A stretch of DNA of 39,249 bases from assembly GCA_001298575.1 (NCBI GenBank), contig LJCV01000310.1:1-39249 (forward strand), in the 5' to 3' direction. The stretch is from Actinobacteria bacterium OK074. Lineage in GTDB: Bacteria > Actinomycetota > Actinomycetes > Streptomycetales > Streptomycetaceae. Within the stretch, counting starts at the first letter, position 1, and the number at the start of each line of letters is the position of its first letter. A model generated the notes under the pieces. That model made no database searches. It saw only the letters and a list, made by a program, of their open reading frames with translations, and was not told the origin of the DNA. A program made the position numbers and the translations under genes. Positions 22,739-31,360 of this stretch are shown here, one piece after another.

Positions 22739-24296
22739 GTGCCACCTCCACCTGTCCGGCGCCGACCTTCAGGTGGAGAACGAAGGTGCCGGTCTTCTTC
22801 GTACTCGTGCCGTCCGTGGGAGTCAGCGTCACCTCCGTGTGCTTGTCCGGCTCCACGTCCACGTCCTGTTTCTTGTCGCCCGGCAACTGGATGTCGCCGA
22901 TGCCCGTCCTGATGTCCAGCTTCGCCGTCGCCCCCGCCGGCAGGACGACCTTCAGTCGGCCGAGGCCCACCTCCGCGTCCGTCGTCACCGTCCGGCCCTT
23001 GGCCGGTTCGACTCCCGTCAGGTCCAACGTGCCCACCCCCGAGCCCAGTTCGTACTTCCGCTCCACGGCTGCCGCCGATGTCGGTGCCCAGGTCGTGCGG
23101 ACCCAGTGCGTGGTGATGTTGTCCGGCATCGCGGCGGTGGCGGCGAGCAGGCCCGCGGTCAGCACCGCCAGGAGGATCGAGCCCGCTCCCGTCCGCCCCA
23201 GGAAGGCGCTGATCGCGATGCCCAGGCCCAGCACGCCCAGTGCGCAGGAGAGGCCGGTCTCCAGGCTGGTGCCGAGTGTGTGGTCGTCCCAGGTCAGCCG
23301 GGTGCCGAGGCTGCCGGCCAGCAGGGCGAGCAGGAACAGCCAGCCACCTATCCAGCGCGGTCCGCGCGGCTTCGGTCCGCGCATGGCCGCCGGTATGCCG
23401 GGCCCCCGTATGTCCTGACCCGGTGGGGCGTCCCAGGTGCCGCCCCGGGCGATGTTGACCGCTGCCGCCACATCCCGCGCCCGGGCGTCGCTGGGGCCCC
23501 ACAGATAGCCCGTGCCGCCGACGTGGGTGCCGTCCTTGACGATCGGGTCGCGCCACCAGGACGGGTACGAGGTGGGCACCGGCGGTGCCTTGGCCTCCGG
23601 CGGGGCGTCGGCCACCGTCTGGGCGGCCAGCGGGTCGGGGTCGGGCGCACCGCGCCGACGCGACCAGTACCCCGCGCCCGCGAGGAGGAGCGAGAGGACC
23701 GTGGCGAAGGCGAGCACCCCGAAGTTGCTGAGCATGGAGAGGAAGACGCCGCAGCCGACCAAGGCGAAGAGCACGGCGGTCAGGGCAGGGCCGTCCACCC
23801 GGCCGGTGAGCAGCTTGCGCACCTCGTTCTCCTCTTCGTCCTCGTACGGTACGAAGAGCCAGGCGAAGCCGTAGAAGATGAGGCCGAGGCCGCCGGTCGC
23901 GGAGAGCACGGCGAGTACGATGCGGAAGATCACCGGGTCCATGTCGCACTGCCGGCCCAGGCCCGCGCACACCCCGCCCAGCAGCTGGTACCGCCGGTCG
24001 CGGCGGAAGCGGGGCGGGGGGACGGCGGGCGTCGCGTCGGAGCCCGCCGCCGCGTCCGCTGCCGCGCCCGCCGCGGTGTCCGCTTCGGCGTCGGCCGACG
24101 GGTTCCCCCTTGTATACGCGGGGCCGGCTCCCTCTCCCCTCCAGTACTCGCGGGCGCGCGGTTCTCCGTCCGGGTCGGGTACGGGCCTGATGGTCCATTC
24201 CCAGAGCCCCGGCTCCCGGGCGCTCGGGTCGGTGCCGGTGCCCGGCTGTCCTGGCCCGGTGCCCGGCTGTGGTGCCGCGTGCTCGTGATCGGTCAT
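22725..24296 (-). CDS. PspC-domain membrane protein with a LiaF-like C-terminal domain
   Basis: 523 aa from ATG 24296; the reading frame extends upstream but this ATG precedes a natural N-terminus (MTDHEHAAPQPGTG). The order is an acidic/Ala-rich tail of about 90 residues, a PspC domain (RRYQLLGGVCAGLGRQCDMD, then YGFAWLFVPYEDE), further transmembrane helices in two groups (about residues 165-220 and 325-410), and a C-terminal beta-helix-like domain (GVGTLDLTGVEPAKG, GLGRLKVVLPAGATAKLDI, GIGDIQLPG) as in LiaF/toastrack proteins. Such proteins sense membrane or cell-wall stress and restrain or deliver a signal to a partner kinase. The adjacent divergent PspC-histidine kinase and response regulator support this. 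The intergenic space of about 180 nt probably carries both promoters. Confidence 0.85.
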   Translation of the reverse strand: MTDHEHAAPQPGTGPGQPGTGTDPSAREPGLWEWTIRPVPDPDGEPRAREYWRGEGAGPAYTRGNPSADAEADTAAGAAADAAAGSDATPAVPPPRFRRDRRYQLLGGVCAGLGRQCDMDPVIFRIVLAVLSATGGLGLIFYGFAWLFVPYEDEEENEVRKLLTGRVDGPALTAVLFALVGCGVFLSMLSNFGVLAFATVLSLLLAGAGYWSRRRGAPDPDPLAAQTVADAPPEAKAPPVPTSYPSWWRDPIVKDGTHVGGTGYLWGPSDARARDVAAAVNIARGGTWDAPPGQDIRGPGIPAAMRGPKPRGPRWIGGWLFLLALLAGSLGTRLTWDDHTLGTSLETGLSCALGVLGLGIAISAFLGRTGAGSILLAVLTAGLLAATAAMPDNITTHWVRTTWAPTSAAAVERKYELGSGVGTLDLTGVEPAKGRTVTTDAEVGLGRLKVVLPAGATAKLDIRTGIGDIQLPGDKKQDVDVEPDKHTEVTLTPTDGTSTKKTGTFVLHLKVGAGQVEVARAAS

Positions 24297-24475
24297 GCGT
24301 CTATCGTCGCCGCTGCGGCCGCTCGGCGGCAGTCGGGATGACCCTGGCCGAACCCTGATATCCGCCCGGACGACGGACCGGGGAAGTGTTCGATCAAAAG
24401 GCCCTTCGAAGATCAGGGGAGTCTCGGGGGCCGACCCTGATGCCCTGCCGTGGCGGGCGTGTGAACATCGATGGC

Positions 24476-25768
24476 ATGCCGGAAGCCGCAGCAATGCCAA
24501 TCGCCGACCCGCGGCCTCCTCGCAAGCTCTACCGCAGCAGCGACGGACGCTGGCTCGGAGGCGTGGCGCGGGGGCTCGCCGGGCACCTCGGCCTACCCGT
24601 GGTCTGGGTACGACTCGTGTTCGTCGGACTGTTCATGTCCGACGGGCTGGGAGCGCTGCTGTACGCCGCGTTCTGGTTCTTCGTGCCGCTCGGAGTCGGC
24701 GGTGTGGACGCCCAACGGCCTCCGCCCCTCGTCACCACCGAGACCTCGCCGGACGGCCGGCGCAGACTCGTCGCCCGTAAGCCGGACAAGGGGCAGATCC
24801 TCGCGCTCCTTCTCATGGTCGTCGTGGCGATGATCTTCGTCGGCAACGTGAATCTCAGCAACGGCGCGAAGGCGTATCTGTGGCCGACCGTACTGGTCGG
24901 GGCGGGCGTCGCCCTGGTCTGGCGTCAGGCCGACAACGCGCGCCGGGCCCGCTGGGTGGAGGTCGGCAGCCGCAAACGCACGCTCAGCCTGCTCCGCTCC
25001 GCGGCCGGTGTCCTGCTGGTCACCGCGGGTGTCACCGGCATCTTCGTACTCCAGGGCTCCGCGGCCCATCTCGGGTCGGTGCTCCAGGCGGCGCTCGCGG
25101 TGCTGGTCGGGATAGCGCTGCTCGCCGGTCCGTACCTCATTCGCATGACCCAGGACCTCTCCGAGGAGCGGCTGATGCGTATCCGCGCCCAGGAGCGCGC
25201 GGAGGTCGCGGCCCACGTCCACGACTCGGTGCTGCACACGCTGACGCTGATCCAGCGGAACGCGGAGAACGCGAACGAGGTCCGGCGCCTGGCCCGCGCC
25301 CAGGAACGCGACCTGCGGGCCTGGCTCTACAAGCCGGAGGGCACCGGCAAGGACGAGGCCGAGGAACCGGACACCCTCGGGGAGGCGGTGCGGCGCAGCG
25401 CGGCCGAGGTCGAGGACAAGCACGGCGTCCCCATCGAGGTCGTGGTCGTCGGCGACTGTCCGCTCGACGAACGGCTCGGCGCACAGATGCAGGCCGCGCG
25501 GGAAGCAATGGTGAACGCCGCCAAGTACGGTGGCGAGGGCGGTGCGGTACAGGTCTACGCCGAGGTCGAGGACGGCAAGGTCTTCGTGTCCGTCCGTGAC
25601 CGCGGCCCCGGGTTCGACCTCGACGCGATACCCGCCGACCGCATGGGCGTCAGGGAATCGATCATCGGCCGCATGGAACGCAACGGCGGTACGGCGCGGC
25701 TGCGTGCGGTTCCGGGCGGTGGCACCGAAGTCGAGCTGGAGATGGAAAGGGCGGAGAACACGTCATGA
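24476..25768 (+). CDS. PspC-domain sensor histidine kinase (DesK/LiaS-type)
   Basis: 430 aa from ATG 24476; GTG 24461 is a possible alternative, and neither has a strong ribosome site. The N-terminal PspC domain is clear (KLYRSSDGRWLGGVARGLAG, FWFFVPLGVGG). Four more hydrophobic segments follow (LALLLMVVVAMIFVG; LWPTVLVGAGVALVW; SAAGVLLVTAGVTGIFVL; ALAVLVGIALLAGPYLI). The dimerisation/phosphoacceptor helix contains AAHVHDSVLHTL, where His249 before Asp is the likely phosphorylated residue. The ATPase domain shows REAMVNAAKYGGEG and RDRGPGFD. It should phosphorylate the response regulator whose ATG overlaps its stop (ATGA). A PspC domain fused to the kinase itself, in addition to the separate PspC/LiaF protein across the divergent promoter, suggests that membrane stress is sensed directly. 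Confidence 0.92.
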   Translation: MPEAAAMPIADPRPPRKLYRSSDGRWLGGVARGLAGHLGLPVVWVRLVFVGLFMSDGLGALLYAAFWFFVPLGVGGVDAQRPPPLVTTETSPDGRRRLVARKPDKGQILALLLMVVVAMIFVGNVNLSNGAKAYLWPTVLVGAGVALVWRQADNARRARWVEVGSRKRTLSLLRSAAGVLLVTAGVTGIFVLQGSAAHLGSVLQAALAVLVGIALLAGPYLIRMTQDLSEERLMRIRAQERAEVAAHVHDSVLHTLTLIQRNAENANEVRRLARAQERDLRAWLYKPEGTGKDEAEEPDTLGEAVRRSAAEVEDKHGVPIEVVVVGDCPLDERLGAQMQAAREAMVNAAKYGGEGGAVQVYAEVEDGKVFVSVRDRGPGFDLDAIPADRMGVRESIIGRMERNGGTARLRAVPGGGTEVELEMERAENTS

Positions 25769-26688
25769 CCGACACGAACGAGTCGGGGCAGCCGGATCGG
25801 TCGGCTCGTCCGGATCGGCCCGACCGACCGGATCGACCGAATCGACCGGATCAAGCAGACCACGCGGACCGCACGGACCACGCCGAGCAGGTGGATCGGC
25901 CGGACCTACTGGGGCAGTTGGATCAGTTGAGCGAGCCGGACGAGTTGGGTGGGGAGAGTGCGTTGAGCGGGGAGAGCGGGGCGGCCGGTGCTGCGGAGCC
26001 GGGGGGAGCGGGTGCCGGGGCGGAGGAGCGGCGTGTGCGGGTCGTGCTGGTCGACGACCACCGGATGTTCCGTACGGGGGTGCAGGCCGAGATCGGGCAG
26101 ACGGCGCAGACTGGTGTCGAGGTGGTCGGGGAGGCCGCGGACGTCGACCAGGCGGTGAGTGTCATCACCGCGACGAGGCCCGAGGTCGTCCTGCTCGACG
26201 TGCACCTGCCGGGCGGCGGCGGGGTCGAAGTGCTGCGGCGCTGCGCCCCGTTGATGGCCGACGCGGAGCAGCCGGTCCGGTTCCTGGCGCTGTCCGTGTC
26301 GGACGCGGCGGAGGACGTCATCGGGGTGATCCGGGGCGGTGCGCGCGGGTACGTGACGAAGACGATCACCGGTACCGATCTGGTCGACTCCATCTTCCGG
26401 GTCCAGGACGGCGACGCGGTCTTCTCACCACGGCTGGCCGGCTTCGTCCTCGACGCCTTCGCCTCCACGGACGCCCCACCGGTCGACGAGGACCTGGACC
26501 GGCTCACCCAGCGCGAACGGGAGGTGCTGCGGCTGATCGCCCGGGGGTACGCGTACAAGGAGATCGCCAAGCAGCTGTACATCTCGGTGAAGACGGTCGA
26601 GTCCCATGTCTCGGCGGTGCTCAGGAAACTCCAGCTGTCGAACCGGCACGAGCTGACTCGGTGGGCTACGGCTCGGAGGTTGGTGTGA
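25765..26688 (+). CDS. LuxR/NarL-family response regulator with an unusual N-terminal extension
   Basis: 307 aa from ATG 25765, overlapping the kinase stop by 4 nt. The receiver domain starts only at about residue 90 (RVRVVLVDDHRMFR; acidic Asp97 and Asp98; phosphoacceptor Asp145 in VVLLDVHLPGG; Lys in YVTKTITG). The C-terminal LuxR helix-turn-helix is complete (LTQREREVLRLIARGYAYKE, then ISVKTVESHVSAVLRKL). Most NarL-type regulators are about 210-225 aa; the additional 90 residues are rich in Asp, Arg, Pro, Gln and Glu, with DRPDRPDRPNRPDQ repeats encoded by GGATCGACC-type DNA repeats. This extension looks disordered. It is probably the DNA-binding output of the PspC/LiaF-type pathway; its targets may include the divergent PspC gene. 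Confidence 0.93.
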   Translation: MTDTNESGQPDRSARPDRPDRPDRPNRPDQADHADRTDHAEQVDRPDLLGQLDQLSEPDELGGESALSGESGAAGAAEPGGAGAGAEERRVRVVLVDDHRMFRTGVQAEIGQTAQTGVEVVGEAADVDQAVSVITATRPEVVLLDVHLPGGGGVEVLRRCAPLMADAEQPVRFLALSVSDAAEDVIGVIRGGARGYVTKTITGTDLVDSIFRVQDGDAVFSPRLAGFVLDAFASTDAPPVDEDLDRLTQREREVLRLIARGYAYKEIAKQLYISVKTVESHVSAVLRKLQLSNRHELTRWATARRLV

Positions 26689-26794
26689 GGGGGTGAGGGG
26701 GTGAGGGGGGGTGAGGTGAGGGAGCGGTGGTTGGGTGGGCGGCGGTTGATGGTTCGGGTCGCCGGACCCTGAGCCTGACCTCGGACGTTTGACC

Positions 26795-26829
26795 GCTGGG
26801 TGCTGGGTGCTGGGTGCTGGGTGCTGGGT
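26795..26829. repeat. Five tandem copies of a heptamer, within a 318-nt gap
   Basis: GCTGGGT occurs five times in a row (26795-26829). Just before it, at 26690-26720, GGTGAGG/GTGAGGG units recur, and after it, to about 26925, degenerate GGACCGTCGG-type 10-mers recur. The whole interval 26689-27006, between the convergent response-regulator and peptidase stops, is low-complexity. I see no gene or clear terminator hairpin in it. Confidence 0.8.
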
Positions 26830-27006
26830 GCCGGCCGCCGGACCGCCGAGCCCCGGACTGTCGGACCCCGGACCGTCGGGCCGCCGACCTCTGAACCGTC
26901 GGGCCGCTGGGCCTTCGGCCGTCCCACGTCGTGTCCGTGCGGGTGTCCCCGCTGGTGGTGTCGGTGGGGGCGTGGGGCGGGTGTGAGGTTGGGAACGTGT
27001 GGGTGC

Positions 27007-29211
27007 TCAGGTGGTGGTTGGGGGGTTCTCGGGTGGAGTCAAGTGGGCTTGGAAGAAGGTGAGTTGGCGTTGGAGGGATGCGGTTGACTGCGGGCCGGTG
27101 GGCTGGTGGCCTGATGTTGGGAGGAGGAGGACCTCGTGGGGGCGGGCGGCGGTTTGGAGGGCGGCGGAGAGGCGGAGGGTGTTGGCCGGGTGGACGTTGG
27201 TGTCGGCGAGGCCGTGGATGAGGAGGAGTGGGCGGGTCAGGTGGGGAGCGGCTCGGACCAGGGAGTCGGCGGCGTAGTGCTCCGGGTGGGTGTCGGGGTG
27301 GCCCAGGGAGCGTTCGCGCCAGTGGGCGTCGTACAGGCGCTGGTCGGTGACGCCCGCTCCGGCGGCCGCGGCGTGGAAGACGTCGGGGCGGCGCAGTAGG
27401 GCGGCCGTGGCGAGCGAGCCGCCGAAGGACCAGCCTCGGATGCCGACGCGGCCGAGGTCGAGTTGGGGGTATGCGCGGGCCGCCTCGTGCACGGCGGTCA
27501 CCTGGTCCTCCACCGCCGGTCCGAACAGGTCGCCGTACACCGAGCGTTCCCAGTCGGCGCCGCCGCCGGGGGTGCCGCGGCCGTCGGCCACCAGGACGGC
27601 GAAACCGTGCTCGGCGAACCACTGCGACACCAGCGACTGCCAGCGCGAGGCGGCGGTGACCCTCTGGTTGCCCGCACCGCCGTACGGATCCAGCAGGATC
27701 GGCAGGCGTTCGGAGGAGGGGCCGCCGCCGTGCCACGACGGCAGGTACAGGGCGGCTCGCAACTCGGTTGGGCCGAGGGTGAGTTGGGTGGGGTGGGGGG
27801 TGAGGACGGGGTGTTCGGCGTGGGAGGGGATGAGGATGGTGGGGGTGGGAACGGGAATGGGGGCGGTTGGGGTTCTTGGGGTTCCTGGGGATTCTGGGTG
27901 GGGTGTGTTCGCTGCTTGGCGGTTTGGGTGGTGGATTTCTGTGCGGCCGGGTGGGGGGTCTTGGGGGCCCTGGGTTACCTGGACCAGGGTTCCGGCTCGG
28001 TGGGTGCCCCAGTGGATCGCGTGTTCGGTGGTCAGGCGGTGGGGGGCCTCGTTGGGGCGGTGCAGCCAGAGGTGGGTTTCGGTGGGGTCGGTTGCCGGGG
28101 TTGCCGAGAAGAGCACCTCGTCGTGGTCGATGCTCAGCAGCGCTCGGAGGTGCAGGCCCGGTGGGGTGACCGGAGTTCCGGCCACGGTCAGGTGGCGGGT
28201 GCCGTGCAGGTCGGCGTGGGCGATCAGGGCGCCGGAGCGGTTGCGGGCGGGCAGGCCGGGGAGCAACTGCACCCAGTGGTTGTCGTGTTGCTCGGCGACG
28301 ACCGTGGTCCGGCCGTCGCGGGGGTCGATGGCGAGGAAGCGGACGGTGCGTTGGTCGCGGGACTGTACGACGGCGTAGGGGCCGTGGTCGTCCCAGCCGG
28401 CGCCCACCACGTACTCGAACGCGGCGTAGTCCCAACTCGCCTCCACGCGCGAGCCGTTGAGCGCCGTGATCCACAGGGTCACCTCGGCGTTGGGTGTCCC
28501 GGCGGCCGCGTACGGATGGGACCGGGGCGGGGCCGCGGGGTCGGTCGGGTCCGTCGTGTACCAGCGGCCGACGAGGGTGAAGTCCGCCTGAAGGACAAGG
28601 AGTTGGGTGCCGTCCGGGGACCACCAGTGGCCGCGGGGGTGCCCGTCCGAGGAGGTGGCGGCCGTGTGGGGGCCGGTGCCGTAGGTGATGTGCGGGGTGG
28701 CGGGGAGGGTGAGCGCGCGGTCGTTGCTTCCGTCGGTCTCGATCACGCGTACGGCGCCGTCGCACACGTAGGAGATGTGGCGGCCGGTGGGGGCGGGGCG
28801 GGGGGGGGTTACGGGGGTGTGGCTCGGGGTGGGGGGTTGGACGGGGGGTCGGGCTCCCGTGGCGGGTACCTGCCAGAGGGTGCCCGAGGAGGTGAAGGCG
28901 GCCAGGTGGCCGGGGGTGTCGGTGGCGTAGGTGTCCACGGTGGTTGGGGTAGCTGGGGTGGTGTTGGGGGTGGCATCTGCCGTGTTCTTGGCGGGAGTTG
29001 GGTTCGTTTTGCCTGTTGGTGTCCCTGCTAGCAGGCGCTCCGCTCCTGTTGTTACGTCCATGGCCCACAGGCCGGTCGTCGGGGCGTTGCCGGTGTGGGC
29101 GCGGAGGAACAGGACGGTTGTGCCGTCCTGGGTGATCGTCGGTTCGTCGGGGGCGCCCGACGTGAAACGGCGAGTGCGGGCGAGTTGGGTGAGGAAGGGG
29201 TCTGCCGCCAT
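27007..29211 (-). CDS. S9-family serine peptidase (prolyl oligopeptidase / DPP-IV-like)
   Basis: 734 aa from ATG 29211. The N-terminal two thirds form a beta-propeller (RRFTSGAPDEPTITQDGTTV, HISYVCDGAVRVIETDG, GHWWSPDGTQLLVLQ, WDYAAFEYVVGAGW). The C-terminal alpha/beta-hydrolase domain carries the catalytic triad: Ser595 in GWSFGGSLA, Asp670 in LADTNVH, and His702 in SGHQPTG. It should remove dipeptides or short peptides, probably after Pro or Ala. No signal peptide is seen, so it is likely cytoplasmic. A Thr/Asn/Pro-rich insert (about 66-95) and a Pro/His/Thr-rich insert (about 415-470) look like surface loops. The gene stands alone between the regulator and NlpC/P60 genes. Confidence 0.93.
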   Translation of the reverse strand: MAADPFLTQLARTRRFTSGAPDEPTITQDGTTVLFLRAHTGNAPTTGLWAMDVTTGAERLLAGTPTGKTNPTPAKNTADATPNTTPATPTTVDTYATDTPGHLAAFTSSGTLWQVPATGARPPVQPPTPSHTPVTPPRPAPTGRHISYVCDGAVRVIETDGSNDRALTLPATPHITYGTGPHTAATSSDGHPRGHWWSPDGTQLLVLQADFTLVGRWYTTDPTDPAAPPRSHPYAAAGTPNAEVTLWITALNGSRVEASWDYAAFEYVVGAGWDDHGPYAVVQSRDQRTVRFLAIDPRDGRTTVVAEQHDNHWVQLLPGLPARNRSGALIAHADLHGTRHLTVAGTPVTPPGLHLRALLSIDHDEVLFSATPATDPTETHLWLHRPNEAPHRLTTEHAIHWGTHRAGTLVQVTQGPQDPPPGRTEIHHPNRQAANTPHPESPGTPRTPTAPIPVPTPTILIPSHAEHPVLTPHPTQLTLGPTELRAALYLPSWHGGGPSSERLPILLDPYGGAGNQRVTAASRWQSLVSQWFAEHGFAVLVADGRGTPGGGADWERSVYGDLFGPAVEDQVTAVHEAARAYPQLDLGRVGIRGWSFGGSLATAALLRRPDVFHAAAAGAGVTDQRLYDAHWRERSLGHPDTHPEHYAADSLVRAAPHLTRPLLLIHGLADTNVHPANTLRLSAALQTAARPHEVLLLPTSGHQPTGPQSTASLQRQLTFFQAHLTPPENPPTTT

Positions 29212-29337
29212 GCGGGAACCCTTGCACGGGGCTCAGTTTGCGAACAAGTGTTCGGGTGGCAGGCTCGGGTGCAGCTCGCCCGCACATTCACCTGGGCGTC
29301 TGGGCGTCCGGGCGCCTGGGCCTGGGCCCCCACCCAC

Positions 29338-30435
29338 TCACACCACCCGAGTAGCCCCCGCGAACGGCATCTCGGCGATCGGGGCCAGTCGTACCGGGGC
29401 CGTCGGGTTCGGGGCGTGGATCATCTGGCCGTTGCCCACGTAGATGCCCACGTGGCTGATGCCCGAGTAGAAGAACACCAGGTCGCCGGGGCGGAGTTCG
29501 GCGCGGGAGACGCGTTGGCCCGCGTTGATCTGGGCGTAGGTGGTGCGCGGCAGGGAGACGCCCGCCGAGTGGTACGCCGCCTGGACGAGGCCCGAGCAGT
29601 CGAAGGCGTCCGGGCCGGTCGCGCCCCACACGTAGGGGCTGCCCAGTTTCCGGTACGCGTACGAAACCGCGGCCGCGGCACGGGAGTTGGGCGCCGTGGT
29701 CGTCGTAGCGGAGGCGGGTGCCAGGCCGTCGCGCGCCGAGTTCGCGCCCGAGCGGGAGACGCGTCCCGCGAGCCCCGCGGATCCCGCAACTCCCGCCGCC
29801 GTGGCCGCCGTGACCTGTTCCCGTTGGGGCGCCGTCAGTTGGGACAGGAGCTGTTTCGCCTCGTTCAGCTTTCCGGTGATCGTCCGCTTCTCGCGCCGGA
29901 GTTCGGCCTGGCGGGACTTGAGTGACGCCACCTGCACCCGGGCCGCCCCGCGCAACTGCTCGATCTCCCGCAGCTGTTGGCGCACCTGCCGTACGGCGGC
30001 GGTCTGCCGGCTGCCGGCCCGTTCGGCGAACGCGGCGCCGTCCAGGTACTCCTGGGGCCGGGACGACAGCATCAGCTGTACGGCGGGGTCGATGCCGCCC
30101 GTGCGGTACTGCGCCGCCGCGTACGAACCCAGCGTGTCCCGGGCCGAGTTGAGGTGTTCGGTACGGCGGGCCGCCTCGTCCCGCAATGTGCCCAGGCGCC
30201 GATCGGCCTTCTCCGCCTGCTCCTTGGCGCCGTCGTACCGCTCGGTGGCGACCTCCGCCTCCCGGTACAGCGTGTCCACCTTCGCCCGCACCTGCTCCGG
30301 GCTGAGCCGTGGCGCGGCCTGGCCGGTGCCGTCGAGGACGGTCGCCGTGGCCACCCCGGCAATCGCGACCGTGACGGCGGTGCGGGCGGTGGGACCGCTG
30401 AGCGGGTTCGGCCGGGGCTTCCGGTGCGCTGCCAC
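29338..30435 (-). CDS. Secreted NlpC/P60 peptidoglycan endopeptidase with coiled coil (RipA-like)
   Basis: 365 aa from GTG 30435 (MAAHRKPRPN); GAGAGGAC lies 10-15 nt upstream. A basic N-terminus and hydrophobic segment (AVTVAIAGVATATVLDG) form a signal peptide, with likely cleavage after AQA or QAA around residue 41. A long coiled coil (about 44-205: VRAKVDTLYREAEVATERYD, QLREIEQLRGAARVQVASLK) follows, then a Ser/Thr/Ala linker and the C-terminal NlpC/P60 domain, with Cys280 in FDCSGL, His328 in SHVGIYVG and His340 in MIHAP. It should cleave peptidoglycan stem peptides (D-Glu to mDAP/LL-DAP) outside the cell. The coiled coil probably controls access to the active site, as in RipA-type enzymes. 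No riboswitch is recognised in its leader. Confidence 0.93.
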   Translation of the reverse strand: MAAHRKPRPNPLSGPTARTAVTVAIAGVATATVLDGTGQAAPRLSPEQVRAKVDTLYREAEVATERYDGAKEQAEKADRRLGTLRDEAARRTEHLNSARDTLGSYAAAQYRTGGIDPAVQLMLSSRPQEYLDGAAFAERAGSRQTAAVRQVRQQLREIEQLRGAARVQVASLKSRQAELRREKRTITGKLNEAKQLLSQLTAPQREQVTAATAAGVAGSAGLAGRVSRSGANSARDGLAPASATTTTAPNSRAAAAVSYAYRKLGSPYVWGATGPDAFDCSGLVQAAYHSAGVSLPRTTYAQINAGQRVSRAELRPGDLVFFYSGISHVGIYVGNGQMIHAPNPTAPVRLAPIAEMPFAGATRVV

Positions 30436-30895
30436 CTGGACGTCACGTCCTCTCGTACAGCCGTCGGCCTTGATGGCGCACGGCGCGGGCGGTTACGCGT
30501 CCGGCGGCGACCGCACAGGGGGAGCGACCGCCGCCGGACTTTCGGCGGAGGTGTACCGGCGGCCGCCCGGACGCGGACGGCGGTGGGGAGCCGGTCACCT
30601 GGTGGAGGACGCTAAACCCGTCTGTGACCGTGTCGTGACACCAAGTACGCAAGTCTCCGTTACCGGGGTGGTTGGTGGTTGTTCGGATGCGGGATCGGTC
30701 GCATGCCCGACCTGTTGTGGCATGACTTGACCGATGTGCGGGTTTCTCGCCGGGGGGGCGGTACGACGGTGCTATCAGCCCATCCGTCGCCTCGTGCCAC
30801 CGCGTATCACCTCGTGCCACCGCGTTCTCTTCGTACTGCCTCGTACCGCCTCGTACGCACCCACCCCGGTGCGCGGGACGAATCGGCCCCAGGCA
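30436..30895. other. 460-nt leader and promoter region between divergent genes
   Basis: On the - strand the interval contains a GC-rich 11-bp inverted repeat (30499-30509 with 30529-30539, 19-nt loop) in the leader of the NlpC/P60 gene, and a TANNNT box (TAGCGT, 30614-30609) that would give a leader of about 165 nt. A perfect-armed GTGTC/GACAC repeat lies at 30630-30641. The + strand side carries the tandem repeat at 30790-30825. I compared it with the c-di-AMP riboswitch found at 33672-33827 and did not find its core sequences. No gene is seen. Confidence 0.4.
30790..30825. repeat. 16-bp direct repeat
   Basis: CCTCGTGCCACCGCGT occurs at 30790-30805 and again at 30810-30825 (20-nt period). 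Further CCTCGTAC-type partial copies follow up to about 30856. It lies upstream of the small membrane-protein gene. Confidence 0.75.
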
Positions 30896-30901
30896 TAGGC
30901 T
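30896..30901 (+). promoter_or_regulatory. -10 box implying a leaderless mRNA
   Basis: TAGGCT (30896-30901) ends 8 nt before ATG 30910 and there is no ribosome site between them, so the transcript probably starts at the ATG. No good -35 is visible. Confidence 0.45.
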
Positions 30902-30909
30902 CCGGCCCC

Positions 30910-31263
30910 ATGGACGTACTCATCCATCTCTTCGTCGGCCTGCACATCGTCGGCATCGCCGCGCTCCTCGGCGGCTTCCTCACCCAGATGAAGGCGATGG
31001 GCCAGGGCACGGCCAGATTCGTCCCGGGCATGCTCCACGGCGCCCTGACCATGCTGGTCACGGGCGCGATCCTGGTGGGCCTCAACCAGGCGGACGACCA
31101 TCCCGTCAACAACATCAAGATCGGCATCAAGCTGGCCGTGCTGATCGTGATCCTCGGCCTCGTCTACGTGAAACGCGACGAGGAGACGATCGACAAGGGG
31201 CTGTTCGGGCTGGTGGGGGCGCTCACCGCGGTGAATATTTTCATCGCGGTGCTGTGGACCTGA
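30910..31263 (+). CDS. Small four-helix membrane protein of unknown function
   Basis: 117 aa from ATG 30910; the frame continues upstream through repeats, but the protein begins naturally here (MDVLIHLFVGLHIVGIAALL). Four hydrophobic helices are visible: residues about 4-22, 38-58 (MLHGALTMLVTGAILVGLN), 70-88 (IKIGIKLAVLIVILGLVYV) and 98-116 (GLVGALTAVNIFIAVLW). HIVGIAALLGGF and the NNIKIGIKLAV loop resemble a conserved Streptomyces integral membrane family, whose function I do not know. The mRNA is probably leaderless. Its neighbours on both sides are peptidoglycan hydrolases on the opposite strand, which suggests but does not show a role at the cell envelope. Confidence 0.8.
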   Translation: MDVLIHLFVGLHIVGIAALLGGFLTQMKAMGQGTARFVPGMLHGALTMLVTGAILVGLNQADDHPVNNIKIGIKLAVLIVILGLVYVKRDEETIDKGLFGLVGALTAVNIFIAVLWT

Positions 31264-31360
31264 GCGAGCGATGCGAAGAGGCTGAGGTTCCGGGGGACCG
31301 GCCCGCTCGTGGCCGTTCGCCCCGTTACCGGTCGGAGGTACCGGAGTTCGCGCCGCTGCC

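Noticed and set aside
26666..29287. An 873-codon open frame on the - strand overlapping the S9 peptidase
   Set aside because: It is out of frame with the peptidase, which has a full catalytic triad, and its translation is a Pro/Arg/His repeat typical of a shifted frame.
30436..30700. Possible c-di-AMP riboswitch before the first NlpC/P60 gene
   Set aside because: The leader has inverted repeats and a GGCTCCCC segment, but the essential CCGACAGCTAACC core and the GGGGTGAA segment are missing.
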